DNA of 64,000 nucleotides, from the NCBI RefSeq assembly GCF_009208585.1, contig NZ_WFLN01000009.1:161452-225451 (forward strand). Reading direction: 5' to 3'. The translations under genes were made by a program, and so were the position numbers. Origin of the DNA: Fluviispira multicolorata (lineage in GTDB: Bacteria > Bdellovibrionota_B > Oligoflexia > Silvanigrellales > Silvanigrellaceae). Each line of letters begins with the position of its first letter. Positions within the stretch are counted from its first letter, which is position 1. Positions 37,653 through 46,597 of this stretch are shown here, in pieces. The notes below the pieces were generated by a model. It saw only the letters and a program-made list of their open reading frames with translations, did not search any database and had not been told where the DNA came from.

Positions 37653-38831
37653 ATGAGTTCGAGCCGTTCGTTTGAAGAAATTTTTTCTTCCTTACAAAAT
37701 TTAATTGAATTGAGAGAAAATGAAGAGGGCGCTCCTGTCACGCGTATGCCAAAATGCTTTTGTGGTAAAAGTGATTATTATATGTCTCAATCTCGTGAGT
37801 TAGATGATGAGGCAGACGATTTAAGCGAACAGCAACAAGATGACAGCGAACCTATATACGTTGAAAGCACACCTAACGGCTTTCGTTATGCGGTTTGTCC
37901 TGCTTGCAATCCACGCTTACAGTGCAGACTTTGTGAAGGAACGGGGCATAGGGTTTTAAAAGAAGTGCATGTTTTTGAAAGTGGAGAAGGTGAGTTTGAG
38001 CATATTACTGAAAATATCAGTCCAAATACATGCGCTTGTACACATACTGAACGTATTGTTGAATTATTAAATAATGCTGAGATTCCTTGTAAATATATGG
38101 AAGCAGATATTCATTCATTTCAAATAGATCATTTAAATGATTTTCAGAAAAAAAAGATGTCTGATAATATTCAAAAGATGATTCTTTTTTGTACTCATTC
38201 TGCCTCATTAATTAAAGGGACAAAAGATCCTAGTCATAAATATTTTATGACTCTTACGGGACCTGTTGGATCTGGTAAAACACTTTTAGCCACTGCTGCC
38301 CTAAAACTCTTAATAATGGATCATGGGTTATCTGGGCGGTTTGTCGATTTCCAGTTTCTCTTAAATCAATTAAAAGCTGAGTATGAGCAGAAGCGATCGG
38401 GTGAAACTTTATTTAAACAACTGAGGGACGTTGATATTTTAATTATTGATGAGTTTGGTAAAGGTCGCAATGAAAATGAATGGCAATTGGAAAAGCTCGA
38501 TGATCTTGTAAACTCTCGCTATAATTCAAAGAAAATAACAATAATTACGACAAATTATTTACCACAAACTTTTAAGTATGATGAAAAAGAAATACCCATT
38601 AGGACACATAAAATAAAAAATGATTATTGGAATCCTCTTGGTAAACCAGATACTTCTTCTGCTAATACTCCGGTAAATGAAACCTTTTGGACGCAATCAT
38701 TGCTCGAAAGAGTTGGGGCACGTATGTATGAACGTATAATTGAAGTTTCAGAGTTTATTGATTTTATGAATATTCCAAGTTATAGAAAAATATTAGGTAA
38801 AAGTTTTTTAGATCTGTATAATAAAAAATAA
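37653..38831 (+). CDS. DnaC/IstB-like AAA+ ATPase with N-terminal cysteine motifs
   Basis: A 392-residue protein. The N-terminal part (1-130) has cysteine pairs: C35/C37, C82/C85, C91/C94 (CRLCEGTGH, a DnaJ-like zinc motif) and C127/C129, so it probably binds zinc. The C-terminal part is an AAA+ domain like DnaC: Walker A GPVGSGKT (203-210), Walker B DILIIDEFG (261-269), and a late sensor-2-like helix RVGARMYERI. DnaC-type proteins load the replicative helicase. A transposase helper (IstB) is an alternative, but no IS21-type partner is seen. The small gene just upstream may be a DnaD-like partner. Confidence 0.72.
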   Translation: MSSSRSFEEIFSSLQNLIELRENEEGAPVTRMPKCFCGKSDYYMSQSRELDDEADDLSEQQQDDSEPIYVESTPNGFRYAVCPACNPRLQCRLCEGTGHRVLKEVHVFESGEGEFEHITENISPNTCACTHTERIVELLNNAEIPCKYMEADIHSFQIDHLNDFQKKKMSDNIQKMILFCTHSASLIKGTKDPSHKYFMTLTGPVGSGKTLLATAALKLLIMDHGLSGRFVDFQFLLNQLKAEYEQKRSGETLFKQLRDVDILIIDEFGKGRNENEWQLEKLDDLVNSRYNSKKITIITTNYLPQTFKYDEKEIPIRTHKIKNDYWNPLGKPDTSSANTPVNETFWTQSLLERVGARMYERIIEVSEFIDFMNIPSYRKILGKSFLDLYNKK

Positions 38832-38941
38832 TTTAAAATATAATATGTTGAAGTTTTTTTATATACATACTTTAATCCATTTAAAAATTTTATTGCTCTC
38901 TTAATTTAACTGCGCGTTAAATTTATTTAAAGGTTTTCATA

Positions 38942-40165
38942 ATGTCCTCCATAGGTAAACAATTTTATTTTGTACCTTTTTTAATAGTATTTGAATTTTG
39001 TGCGTACATGTCAGTTGATATGATTATGCCTGGAATGCTTTTTGTTGTAAATGATTTTTCTGTAAGTCATACATATGTTCCTTCAGCTTTAAGTCTCTTT
39101 ATTTTAGGAGGGGCTTGTGTACCGTTATTTTTAGGCCCTTTAGCCGATCGTTATGGAAGAAAAAAACTTCTTATTCTTGGAGTTTTCATTTTTATTGTTT
39201 CATGTATTCTAAATAGTTTTTCTATAAGTATTTTTCAATTTTTGTTAACTCGTTTTCTTCAGGGAACATCTACTGGATTTATTGGAGTTATTGGATATGC
39301 TGCTATTCAAGAATTATTTGAAGAAAAAAAAGCTGTTAAAATTCAATCTTTAATGACAACAATTGCTCTTATTTCACCTATATTAGGGCCATTTGTTGGA
39401 AGTATTTATCTGGAATATTTTAATTGGCGATATATGAGTTCAGTTATTGGAACAACGGCTCTTATTTCTCTGATTGGTTTGTTAAAATATATGCCAAATG
39501 ATAAACTTTCCAAACAAAAGAAAAATAAAGTTAAATGCCAGAATTTATTTAGTCTAGCATTTTCAAATTATTTATCTGTACTTAAAAATAAAACATTTAT
39601 GGCAGGGGTAGCTGCATTTGGGTTTATTGAAATTCCTCTTTATAATTGGGTTGCTGTTTCTCCACTTATTTTAATTAAAAAAGAAAATCTTTCTGAAATT
39701 GAATATTCTTTATATCAAATTCCAGTTTTTGCTTGCTATGTGCTAGGAATTTTACTTTTACAAAAATTGTTGGATCATTTTTCATTGAAAAAAATAATAA
39801 TTTTAGGTAGTACAATCGCTATTACAGGTATTATATTGGGCTTTATTTTTCCAATATTTATCAATGACTATTTTTTATATGTGATTATAGTAAATTCAAT
39901 TTATGCTTTTGGTGGCGGTATGATCAGTGCTCCACTATACAGGCTAACATTGTTTTCAGTTGAGGGGGTGAGTTTGGGTTATATAACAGCTATTAAAACT
40001 GTTTTATTCTTAGGTATGCTTTCAATTGGTTCGCTATTTTTGTCATTTATATATAAAGATTTAAATAATATATATCTTGGAATATATGGGCTTGTATTAG
40101 GTATTTTATATTTACTTTCTATCTGTTACTTTTTTAAAAATTCAAGTAATGAAGAATTAAAATGA
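38942..40165 (+). CDS. MFS transporter (Bcr/CflA or MdfA-like)
   Basis: A 407-residue, roughly 12-helix transporter. The first helix has the acidic SVDMIMPGML resembling MdfA/Bcr proteins, and the second-third helix loop has GPLADRYGRKKLL, the MFS signature. The helix-4 segment RFLQGTSTGFIGVIGYA fits the drug-export branch. It could export the product of the adjacent ATP-grasp locus, but it reads in the opposite direction from it. Confidence 0.84.
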   Translation: MSSIGKQFYFVPFLIVFEFCAYMSVDMIMPGMLFVVNDFSVSHTYVPSALSLFILGGACVPLFLGPLADRYGRKKLLILGVFIFIVSCILNSFSISIFQFLLTRFLQGTSTGFIGVIGYAAIQELFEEKKAVKIQSLMTTIALISPILGPFVGSIYLEYFNWRYMSSVIGTTALISLIGLLKYMPNDKLSKQKKNKVKCQNLFSLAFSNYLSVLKNKTFMAGVAAFGFIEIPLYNWVAVSPLILIKKENLSEIEYSLYQIPVFACYVLGILLLQKLLDHFSLKKIIILGSTIAITGIILGFIFPIFINDYFLYVIIVNSIYAFGGGMISAPLYRLTLFSVEGVSLGYITAIKTVLFLGMLSIGSLFLSFIYKDLNNIYLGIYGLVLGILYLLSICYFFKNSSNEELK

Positions 40166-40227
40166 TTTTTTCTTTTTCTTATATTTATAATAGTTGTAAT
40201 TAAAATATTAAAAGTAACTGTATTCAT

Positions 40228-40246
40228 GGGTATAATTGTTATACCC
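40228..40246. terminator. Short hairpin between two convergent MFS genes
   Basis: A perfect 8-bp stem GGGTATAA (40228-40235)/TTATACCC (40239-40246) with a 3-base loop. There is no T-run on either side, so it is a possible but weak bidirectional terminator. Confidence 0.4.
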
Positions 40247-40270
40247 TATCATATTGAGAGGAATATATTT

Positions 40271-41461
40271 TTAGTGATTCTTTAAATATTTAAATTTATT
40301 ATAATAAATATAAATTATCAAAAATATTCCAGCAGAACAAAATAAGCCTAAAATACTTAGCATAAATACGGATGGAAGAAACTTTTCTAATAGATAAATA
40401 ATCCCTCCTGCAAGAGGTATTGCAAAGAGAAGTAACGATGTATTCGCACCAAGAATATTACCTAATTTTTCTGATGGGATGAGCTTGATCCTTTCGACCC
40501 TAAAAAATATACCAAATAAGGCACTTCCTATTATAAGTAAACCAAATGCCAAAGAAAAAAATATTTTCCCAATGTCTAAAATGACTAAAAGCGTACTTAA
40601 AAATAAAAATGTAGCTCCTATATAAGCAACCAAAATACTATTAATTTTCTTTAAAAATTTTGGAATAACGATTGCAATTGCTATTGAAACACTTCCCCCA
40701 AGTATATTGGGTAGTGAAGCAATAGATTCGCTTGCCTGATAATGAGTTCTCATAATTGGAATGAGTAATGTTTGAAAAACACCAAAGAATAAATTTAATA
40801 ACATGGCAGATAGAGTTATCAGTAAAAACCCTTTATGGGTGAAATGAAAAATAAAGCCTGAAAAATCAAATATTTTTTCTTTTTCATTCGAATCATTTTG
40901 CCTTAAATTTTTACTGTGAATGGTATTAATATTTAAAAAGAAAGTAAATATATATAATAATATTATAATAATCAGGGCTTCTCTATTATTTATAACCGCT
41001 AGAGAAAAACCAATTAACATTGGCCCGATGAGGCGAGCTGCAGGCTCTAATAGTTGTGACTTTGTTTGAAATTGTGTCATTTTTTCATTATTTAAAATGC
41101 GATTCGCACTTGTTTCATAAAATACCATTAATATTCCAGAAATAACTGTTATCAGAGGAGAAATCAACCAAATACTGGTAAAACTATAAAATATATACCA
41201 AATGAGAATAAATAAAACCCTAAGAAGTTCTAATATTCTTACTATTAAGAGACAATTTTTAGAGTCAGCAAGTTTACCGAAAAAGGGTGTTAGAAAAAGT
41301 CTTGGCAAAAAGTCAAACATGTATGAGATTCCTGCCAAAGAAATATTACCATTTGAAACTCTATAAATAAATAGGGGTAAATAGAATCCTTTTGCATAAT
41401 CTCCAATAAGACTCAGCGTTCTTAAATAGGAAAATGAATTCACTTCTTTATCTTTAGACAT
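40271..41461 (-). CDS. MFS transporter paired with an ATP-grasp ligase
   Basis: A 396-residue, roughly 12-helix transporter of the MFS type. It has LTPFFGKLADSKNCL in the signature loop and LLEPAARLIGPMLIG later, which resemble enterobactin-exporter and macrolide-efflux branches. It starts 23 bases after the ATP-grasp gene and so is probably in its operon. ATP-grasp plus MFS pairs recur in peptide-antibiotic loci, where the MFS protein exports or confers resistance. Confidence 0.82.
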   Translation of the reverse strand: MSKDKEVNSFSYLRTLSLIGDYAKGFYLPLFIYRVSNGNISLAGISYMFDFLPRLFLTPFFGKLADSKNCLLIVRILELLRVLFILIWYIFYSFTSIWLISPLITVISGILMVFYETSANRILNNEKMTQFQTKSQLLEPAARLIGPMLIGFSLAVINNREALIIIILLYIFTFFLNINTIHSKNLRQNDSNEKEKIFDFSGFIFHFTHKGFLLITLSAMLLNLFFGVFQTLLIPIMRTHYQASESIASLPNILGGSVSIAIAIVIPKFLKKINSILVAYIGATFLFLSTLLVILDIGKIFFSLAFGLLIIGSALFGIFFRVERIKLIPSEKLGNILGANTSLLLFAIPLAGGIIYLLEKFLPSVFMLSILGLFCSAGIFLIIYIYYNKFKYLKNH

Positions 41462-41484
41462 TGTAACTCACATTTATTATTAGA

Positions 41485-42753
41485 TTAAATATTTAGGTAT
41501 ATTTTATTATGAATAGCCCAGAAGTCTTCCATAATATTTTTTTCTGAATTTGATCTAATAATTAAATATGCAAAAGCATCGTACCAATTCACTGCATCAT
41601 TTAATATTTCGCCTTCGGCAACATTCAAAATTATTTTGCAATTATTTGGTAAATACTGTTTGCTTGATGCTCTTACACCTGCTTTTGGCAGAAGTCTTGC
41701 GACTAATATAATTTCGTCATTACTTTTTTTAGGGAGTAAATAACTATTTTTAATATTTAATATATCCGATATTAAATATTTTTCAGGAGGAAAATGAAGT
41801 TGTTCTGAAAAAATATGCATAACTTGCCCACCTCCTATTCTACATGCGATTTCATTCACTAAATATTTATCTTCTTTTTCCCAAATTTCTGCATGGAAAG
41901 CAAAACTCATTTGACTATTTCCTAAGGCTAAAATTGTTTTCTGTGTCATTTTGTTTAAAATATGATATTCTTCCGTATTATATTTTACACTCAAACTTCC
42001 CGTGAGGATATCTGAAGCTGTTTTTGCATTCCATGCTAAATGTGGTTTATGTCCTAAGTATCTACTGACTGTACTGAATATAATTCTTCCATCCTTAACA
42101 AAACCATCCACATGATACATAGTAGAACCTACAAATTCTTCTGCAATGAGATTCAACTCCTCATCCCAATCCAAATTATTTGCAATAGATTCTAAGTAGC
42201 TTTGAATATCTGATTCAGAATGTATAACTTTAAAGCCAATTCCAGCAGCTTTGCATCTTGGCTTAATAATAAAAGGCATCCCTAAATATTTACTTGCCTT
42301 AAGAAGACAAGTAGCACTCTCAATTGGTAAATATTTTGCTACAGGTATGAGATTCTCAGCTAATTTATTTTTCATTTTTACTTTGTCACGATAATTTATA
42401 ACAGAATCATAGTTAAAGCTTAAGTTTTTATTAAATAAGCAGGCCCGTGAAACCCTTATTAAATCAAATTCTCTCAATGCAATAACATTTAAATTAGGAT
42501 TTTTAAGAAGCAAGTTATTTACTGAATATTCGATCATAGGGTTGGCATAAAAATTATCGAATTTAATTATGTTTTTAAATCTCTCTTTTAAAGCTTCACT
42601 TAAAAGATCAAAACACTCAGAACTTGTAAAAAGTGTTATTTCAAAAAATTCTGGAATAACATCTAGAATATTTTTTAAAGTTGACAATATCACTTTTGGA
42701 TTGAATGTCGCTTCAACTAGAAGTATTTTTTCTACATTTTTTTCTTTAATCAT
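41485..42753 (-). CDS. ATP-grasp carboxylate-amine ligase
   Basis: A 422-residue protein of the ATP-grasp superfamily. An N-terminal Rossmann-like part (1-120) is followed by the ATP-grasp domain with the lysine in MPFIIKPRCKAAGIGF, the EEFVGSTMYHVDGFV segment, and the metal-binding NEIACRIGGGQV. The C-terminal part has a LLPKAGVRAS block found in BacD-type ligases. Such enzymes join an amino-acid carboxylate to an amine through an acyl phosphate. The MFS gene just downstream supports a small export-coupled peptide product. Substrates unknown. Confidence 0.84.
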   Translation of the reverse strand: MIKEKNVEKILLVEATFNPKVILSTLKNILDVIPEFFEITLFTSSECFDLLSEALKERFKNIIKFDNFYANPMIEYSVNNLLLKNPNLNVIALREFDLIRVSRACLFNKNLSFNYDSVINYRDKVKMKNKLAENLIPVAKYLPIESATCLLKASKYLGMPFIIKPRCKAAGIGFKVIHSESDIQSYLESIANNLDWDEELNLIAEEFVGSTMYHVDGFVKDGRIIFSTVSRYLGHKPHLAWNAKTASDILTGSLSVKYNTEEYHILNKMTQKTILALGNSQMSFAFHAEIWEKEDKYLVNEIACRIGGGQVMHIFSEQLHFPPEKYLISDILNIKNSYLLPKKSNDEIILVARLLPKAGVRASSKQYLPNNCKIILNVAEGEILNDAVNWYDAFAYLIIRSNSEKNIMEDFWAIHNKIYLNI

Positions 42754-43005
42754 ATGTTATTTCTCCTTAATTATCGATTTTTTGGCTTAAATAATTAATT
42801 CTTTCTTCAGCTCTAAGTGGTAATATTTTTTTTTGGAATATTCATACATAATCCAATCATTCTAATGTTTTTTAAATTGTAACCAATTAATATATTATGT
42901 TTCTTTAAATTGCAAATAAAAAATATTTTTTTTATTTTCTATATATATTTTAACAGTTAGATATTGAAGCTCAAATGCTAAGACAATATTATTCTATCAT
43001 TTTTA

Positions 43006-44250
43006 TCACGCAAGATTCTTAAATTTTTCATTTGAAAATGGTATTTTAAAATACTTAAATGTCTCAACTAAAGCTTCTGTTAAATGAATAATATCTTTCT
43101 CAGTATGATTTGGTGTGATATTAATTCGAAAACGTTCAGTGCCTACTTTTACAGTGGGAGAATTTATTGCTTGTAAATAAACTCCATGTTTTTTAAGTAA
43201 ACGCTTTGAAGCCTCTTTACATTTTAAAGAGTCACCAACTAGTACAGGTATGATATGTGTTTGTGTTGAAGACATAATTGGAAGATGAGAATTTAAAAGG
43301 GCTTCTTTTAATATTAAGGTTTTTGCATGTAATTTATTTCTTTCAGTGTCGGAAGTTTTTAAGTGTTCTATGCTTGCAAGACAAGCTGCTACAACAGCTG
43401 GAGGAAGTGAAGTTGTAAAAATAAAACCTGTAGCAAATGAACGGACGATATCAATAAGTAAAGCACTTGCAGCAATATAGCCTCCAATAACACCAATTGC
43501 TTTCGCCATTGTTCCTTGAAAAATATCAATATCGTCAGAAATTCCAATTTCAGCAGCTATCCCTGCACCACGTGGTCCATACATACCAATTGCATGTACT
43601 TCATCAAGAAATGTGAGAGCATTATATTGTTTTGCAAGTGCAACAATTTTTTCTATTGGTGCAATATCCCCATCCATTGAATAAATAGATTCAAAAACTA
43701 TTATTTTTTTTCTCTCTTTTGGAATTTCATCTAAGAGTGATTTTAGATGATCAACGTTATTGTGTTTAAAAACTCTTCTTTCATTTTTTGTGCTGCAAAT
43801 TCCATTAATAATAGATGCATGATTTTTTTCATCTGAAAGTATTAAAAAATCAGAATCTAAACGGAGTAAGCATTGTAGGGTTGCATCGTTTGATCCATAT
43901 CCTGTTGGATAAACGAGTGCTGCTTCTTTGTTATGCCATTCTGCAAGGGTTGCTTCGAGTTTTGAATAAAATGAATGAGAACCTCCAATATTACGAGATC
44001 CTCCTGAACCTGCTCCATGGCTTTTAATTGCTTGAATCATAGCATCATTGATAAACTCATTTTGTGACATCCCTAAATAGTCATTGCTACACCATACAAC
44101 AACTGGATAAGTCGTCTCTATATTATTTTCAATAATTTTTGCTTGTGCATGAGGATAGTTTTTACAAATTCGATCGATTGTTATAAACTCTCTATACCCT
44201 CCATTTTCTTTTAATTGTTTTATCTTTTCATTAAAAGTTTGATTGTACAT
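43006..44250 (-). CDS. hemA: 5-aminolevulinate synthase
   Basis: A 414-residue alpha-oxoamine synthase that condenses glycine and succinyl-CoA to 5-aminolevulinate. The N-terminal VVWCSNDYLGM matches ALAS proper more closely than the related KBL or AONS. The PLP lysine is K250 in FQGTMAKAIGVIGGYIA and the cofactor aspartate is in FLDEVHAIGMYG. The fragment HGAGSGGSRNIGGSH is standard. It could supply haem (Shemin route) or a C5N-type building block. It lies near, but about 250 bases apart from, the ATP-grasp/MFS unit. The symbol hemA follows the alphaproteobacterial usage for ALAS. Confidence 0.9.
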   Translation of the reverse strand: MYNQTFNEKIKQLKENGGYREFITIDRICKNYPHAQAKIIENNIETTYPVVVWCSNDYLGMSQNEFINDAMIQAIKSHGAGSGGSRNIGGSHSFYSKLEATLAEWHNKEAALVYPTGYGSNDATLQCLLRLDSDFLILSDEKNHASIINGICSTKNERRVFKHNNVDHLKSLLDEIPKERKKIIVFESIYSMDGDIAPIEKIVALAKQYNALTFLDEVHAIGMYGPRGAGIAAEIGISDDIDIFQGTMAKAIGVIGGYIAASALLIDIVRSFATGFIFTTSLPPAVVAACLASIEHLKTSDTERNKLHAKTLILKEALLNSHLPIMSSTQTHIIPVLVGDSLKCKEASKRLLKKHGVYLQAINSPTVKVGTERFRINITPNHTEKDIIHLTEALVETFKYFKIPFSNEKFKNLA

Positions 44251-44412
44251 TCAGTTATTCTCCTTAATCTTAAAATAGAATATTAAATTTAAAATTTATA
44301 TAAATTTCTATAAAAGACTAGATAGTATCGGAGGAGAAAGAAAGAAATTAGGTATAATTATTTTGACTATGAAAAAGATTGGAGAATTATAAATAAAAAT
44401 AAAAATGATTAT

Positions 44413-44799
44413 TTATTCATACTTATTATAGCTTTTTTCTTCAACTAAAGCGCTGCCTGATTTTAAATTTATTTGCTTTTTTACATCAGCTCTTTTATCA
44501 TTTGTATAATAAACTGCTCTGGCCAGCCGGATAAATTCTTCATCAAATTCTTTTGCTCGTTCCTTATCACGAATTTGATCTTCAATTTCCCATAAAGCTT
44601 CATTATGCCTTTTTAGGTCGTGTACAAGTTTGTCATTCGTGTCAATTTTATTTTTTACGCAGACGTCAACTAATAAACTAAGTTCTTTATTTATATTTAC
44701 GAGCTTTTCAGTGTCTTTTATTTGTGAAGACTTAATTTGTAATATTGTGATTTTATCTAAGAGCTCACCGATTGAAATGGGTGTAAAAACTTCACTCAT
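44413..44799 (-). CDS. DUF6165-like small protein
   Basis: A 128-residue helical protein beginning TPISIGELLDKITILQIK, then a highly charged middle (LVHDLKRHNEALWEIEDQI) and a LARAVYYTNDKRADVKKQIN C-terminal block. This pattern matches the family I know as DUF6165, small proteins often near surface-glycan genes. No biochemical function is known to me. It follows the permease genes' opposite end, 17 bases downstream of the DppC-like start-to-stop direction, so it may be the last gene of the ABC transporter operon. Confidence 0.68.
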   Translation of the reverse strand: MSEVFTPISIGELLDKITILQIKSSQIKDTEKLVNINKELSLLVDVCVKNKIDTNDKLVHDLKRHNEALWEIEDQIRDKERAKEFDEEFIRLARAVYYTNDKRADVKKQINLKSGSALVEEKSYNKYE

Positions 44800-44816
44800 T
44801 AAAAGATTCCTTTATT

Positions 44817-45671
44817 TTACATACGGCCTGCGCCAATACTTTTAGGGTCAAATGTTAAGCGCAAGGTTTCACCAATAAAGTTTAGACTTGCGACGACTGA
44901 AAATAAGGCTAATGAAGGGAAAAAAGCAAGAGTTGGATTGCTTGTCAAATAGTCTCTTGCAGAATTTAAGAGCCCCCCCCAACTTACATGTGCTTGGCTT
45001 ACGCCAAGGCCTAAAAAACTAAGTCCGGCTTCTGCTATTATGACTCCAGCGAGCGAAAAAGTGGCTTGGACGGCTAAGGGTGAAATTGTATTTGGAAAAA
45101 TATGTTTAAACATCACTCTCGTGGATGAAGCCCCCAAAGATTGAGCTGCAACAACAAATTCACGCTCTTTAAATGATAAGAATTGACCACGTACTACACG
45201 AGCATAGCTTACCCAGCCGGTAAGACTTAAAGCTATAACAACATTTATAAGACCTCCACCAAAGAAAGCCATTATTGCTATTGGTAATACCATAGGAGGA
45301 AATGCAAGGAGGATGTCGATAAATCGAGAGATAAAAATATCAATTCTTCCTCCAAAAAAACCTGCAATTGCTCCTAAAGGGATCCCTACAAATAAACTCA
45401 TACTGACTGTAAAAAGACTCACAATGAGCGAAGTCGAGGCTCCATTCATAATTAGTAAGCCAACGCTTTGCCCATTGCCATCTACCCCAAATAAGAATTT
45501 TGAGGATGGATTGGCAAGTCGTTCATTTAGAGTGAGAGGAATATTTGTTAAGGAAGGTATCATAAAAGGCAGAAAAGCAATGATTATCCAGAATAAAAGA
45601 ATAAATCCAGATATAACTGCAAATTTATCTTTATTTAATATTTTAAAAAATCTGAGTACAAAGTCTTTCAT
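44817..45671 (-). CDS. Peptide ABC transporter permease (DppC-like)
   Basis: A 284-residue permease with about six helices and the FGVDGNGQSVGLLIMNGA segment typical of DppC/OppC. The ATPase-contact loop GASSTRVMFKHIFPN is intact. It forms the second half of a peptide/nickel-type importer. Its start overlaps the DppB-like stop as ATGA (45668-45671), so translation is coupled. Confidence 0.9.
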   Translation of the reverse strand: MKDFVLRFFKILNKDKFAVISGFILLFWIIIAFLPFMIPSLTNIPLTLNERLANPSSKFLFGVDGNGQSVGLLIMNGASTSLIVSLFTVSMSLFVGIPLGAIAGFFGGRIDIFISRFIDILLAFPPMVLPIAIMAFFGGGLINVVIALSLTGWVSYARVVRGQFLSFKEREFVVAAQSLGASSTRVMFKHIFPNTISPLAVQATFSLAGVIIAEAGLSFLGLGVSQAHVSWGGLLNSARDYLTSNPTLAFFPSLALFSVVASLNFIGETLRLTFDPKSIGAGRM

Positions 45672-46588
45672 GAAAAACGAACCCTCGGATCAAAAACGCG
45701 ATATAAAATGTCTACAATTAAATTGCAGAAGACATAAATTGTTGCCATTACGATAACGCATCCTGATACAATATTGTATTCTCTTTGTTGAACAGCCTCA
45801 ACGACAAGACTGCCAAGACCAGGCCAATTAAAAATCTGTTCCGTTATAACAGTCCCACTTAAAAGGACTCCAAGTTGCATTCCTAAAATGGTAAGAGTTG
45901 GTAGAAAAGCATTTCTGAGCGCATGCTTTGCTAAAATTTGTATTGGGGAAAGCCCTTTGCTTTTAGCTGTTCGGATATAATCTTCTTGTAAAACATCGAC
46001 AATTCCGCTGCGGATCATTCGGCTTGAAAACGCTGCTAGCGAGGCTCCGAGAGTTACAGCAGGAAGTACAAATGAAGATGCTCCCTCGTTTCCGAATAAT
46101 GGAAATAACTCAAGTTTCACAGAGAAAATCCACATTAAAATAGGGCCAATAATAAAACTTGGTGCAGAAATTGCAAGTAAAGAAACAATAGCCGAAGTTT
46201 TATCGGTCAGTTTTCCAGCTTTGGCTGCGCTTAACATGCCAAAAGCTGTTGCTAATAAGAGCGAAAAAATAAATGCAACAGAAGCCAATTGTATTGTTTG
46301 CCAAAGACGAGGAAGTATTATTTCTACGACAGGAGTAAAGTCATGATAACTCTTTCCCAAGTCTCCTCTAATTAAATTAATTATAAAATAAAAATATTGT
46401 TTCCACACGGGGAGATCTAAACCATAACGTGCAAGCCATTCTAGTTTATCGATTTCTGAAGCATCTGCTCCTAGCACACTGTCGGCTGGGCTTCCTGGAA
46501 TCATTCTTTGCATAAAAAAAATAAGAGTAGAAATTCCCCAAAGGACAATTAATAATTGTAAAAATCGTTGAAAAAGAACTTTTAACAT
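45668..46588 (-). CDS. Peptide ABC transporter permease (DppB-like)
   Basis: A 306-residue permease with six helices, the family opening LLIVLWGISTLIFFMQRM, and the GLSPIQILAKHALRNA contact loop. It pairs with the DppC-like gene. It follows the substrate-binding protein by 9 bases. Confidence 0.9.
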   Translation of the reverse strand: MLKVLFQRFLQLLIVLWGISTLIFFMQRMIPGSPADSVLGADASEIDKLEWLARYGLDLPVWKQYFYFIINLIRGDLGKSYHDFTPVVEIILPRLWQTIQLASVAFIFSLLLATAFGMLSAAKAGKLTDKTSAIVSLLAISAPSFIIGPILMWIFSVKLELFPLFGNEGASSFVLPAVTLGASLAAFSSRMIRSGIVDVLQEDYIRTAKSKGLSPIQILAKHALRNAFLPTLTILGMQLGVLLSGTVITEQIFNWPGLGSLVVEAVQQREYNIVSGCVIVMATIYVFCNLIVDILYRVFDPRVRFS

Positions 46589-46597
46589 ATTTTATCT

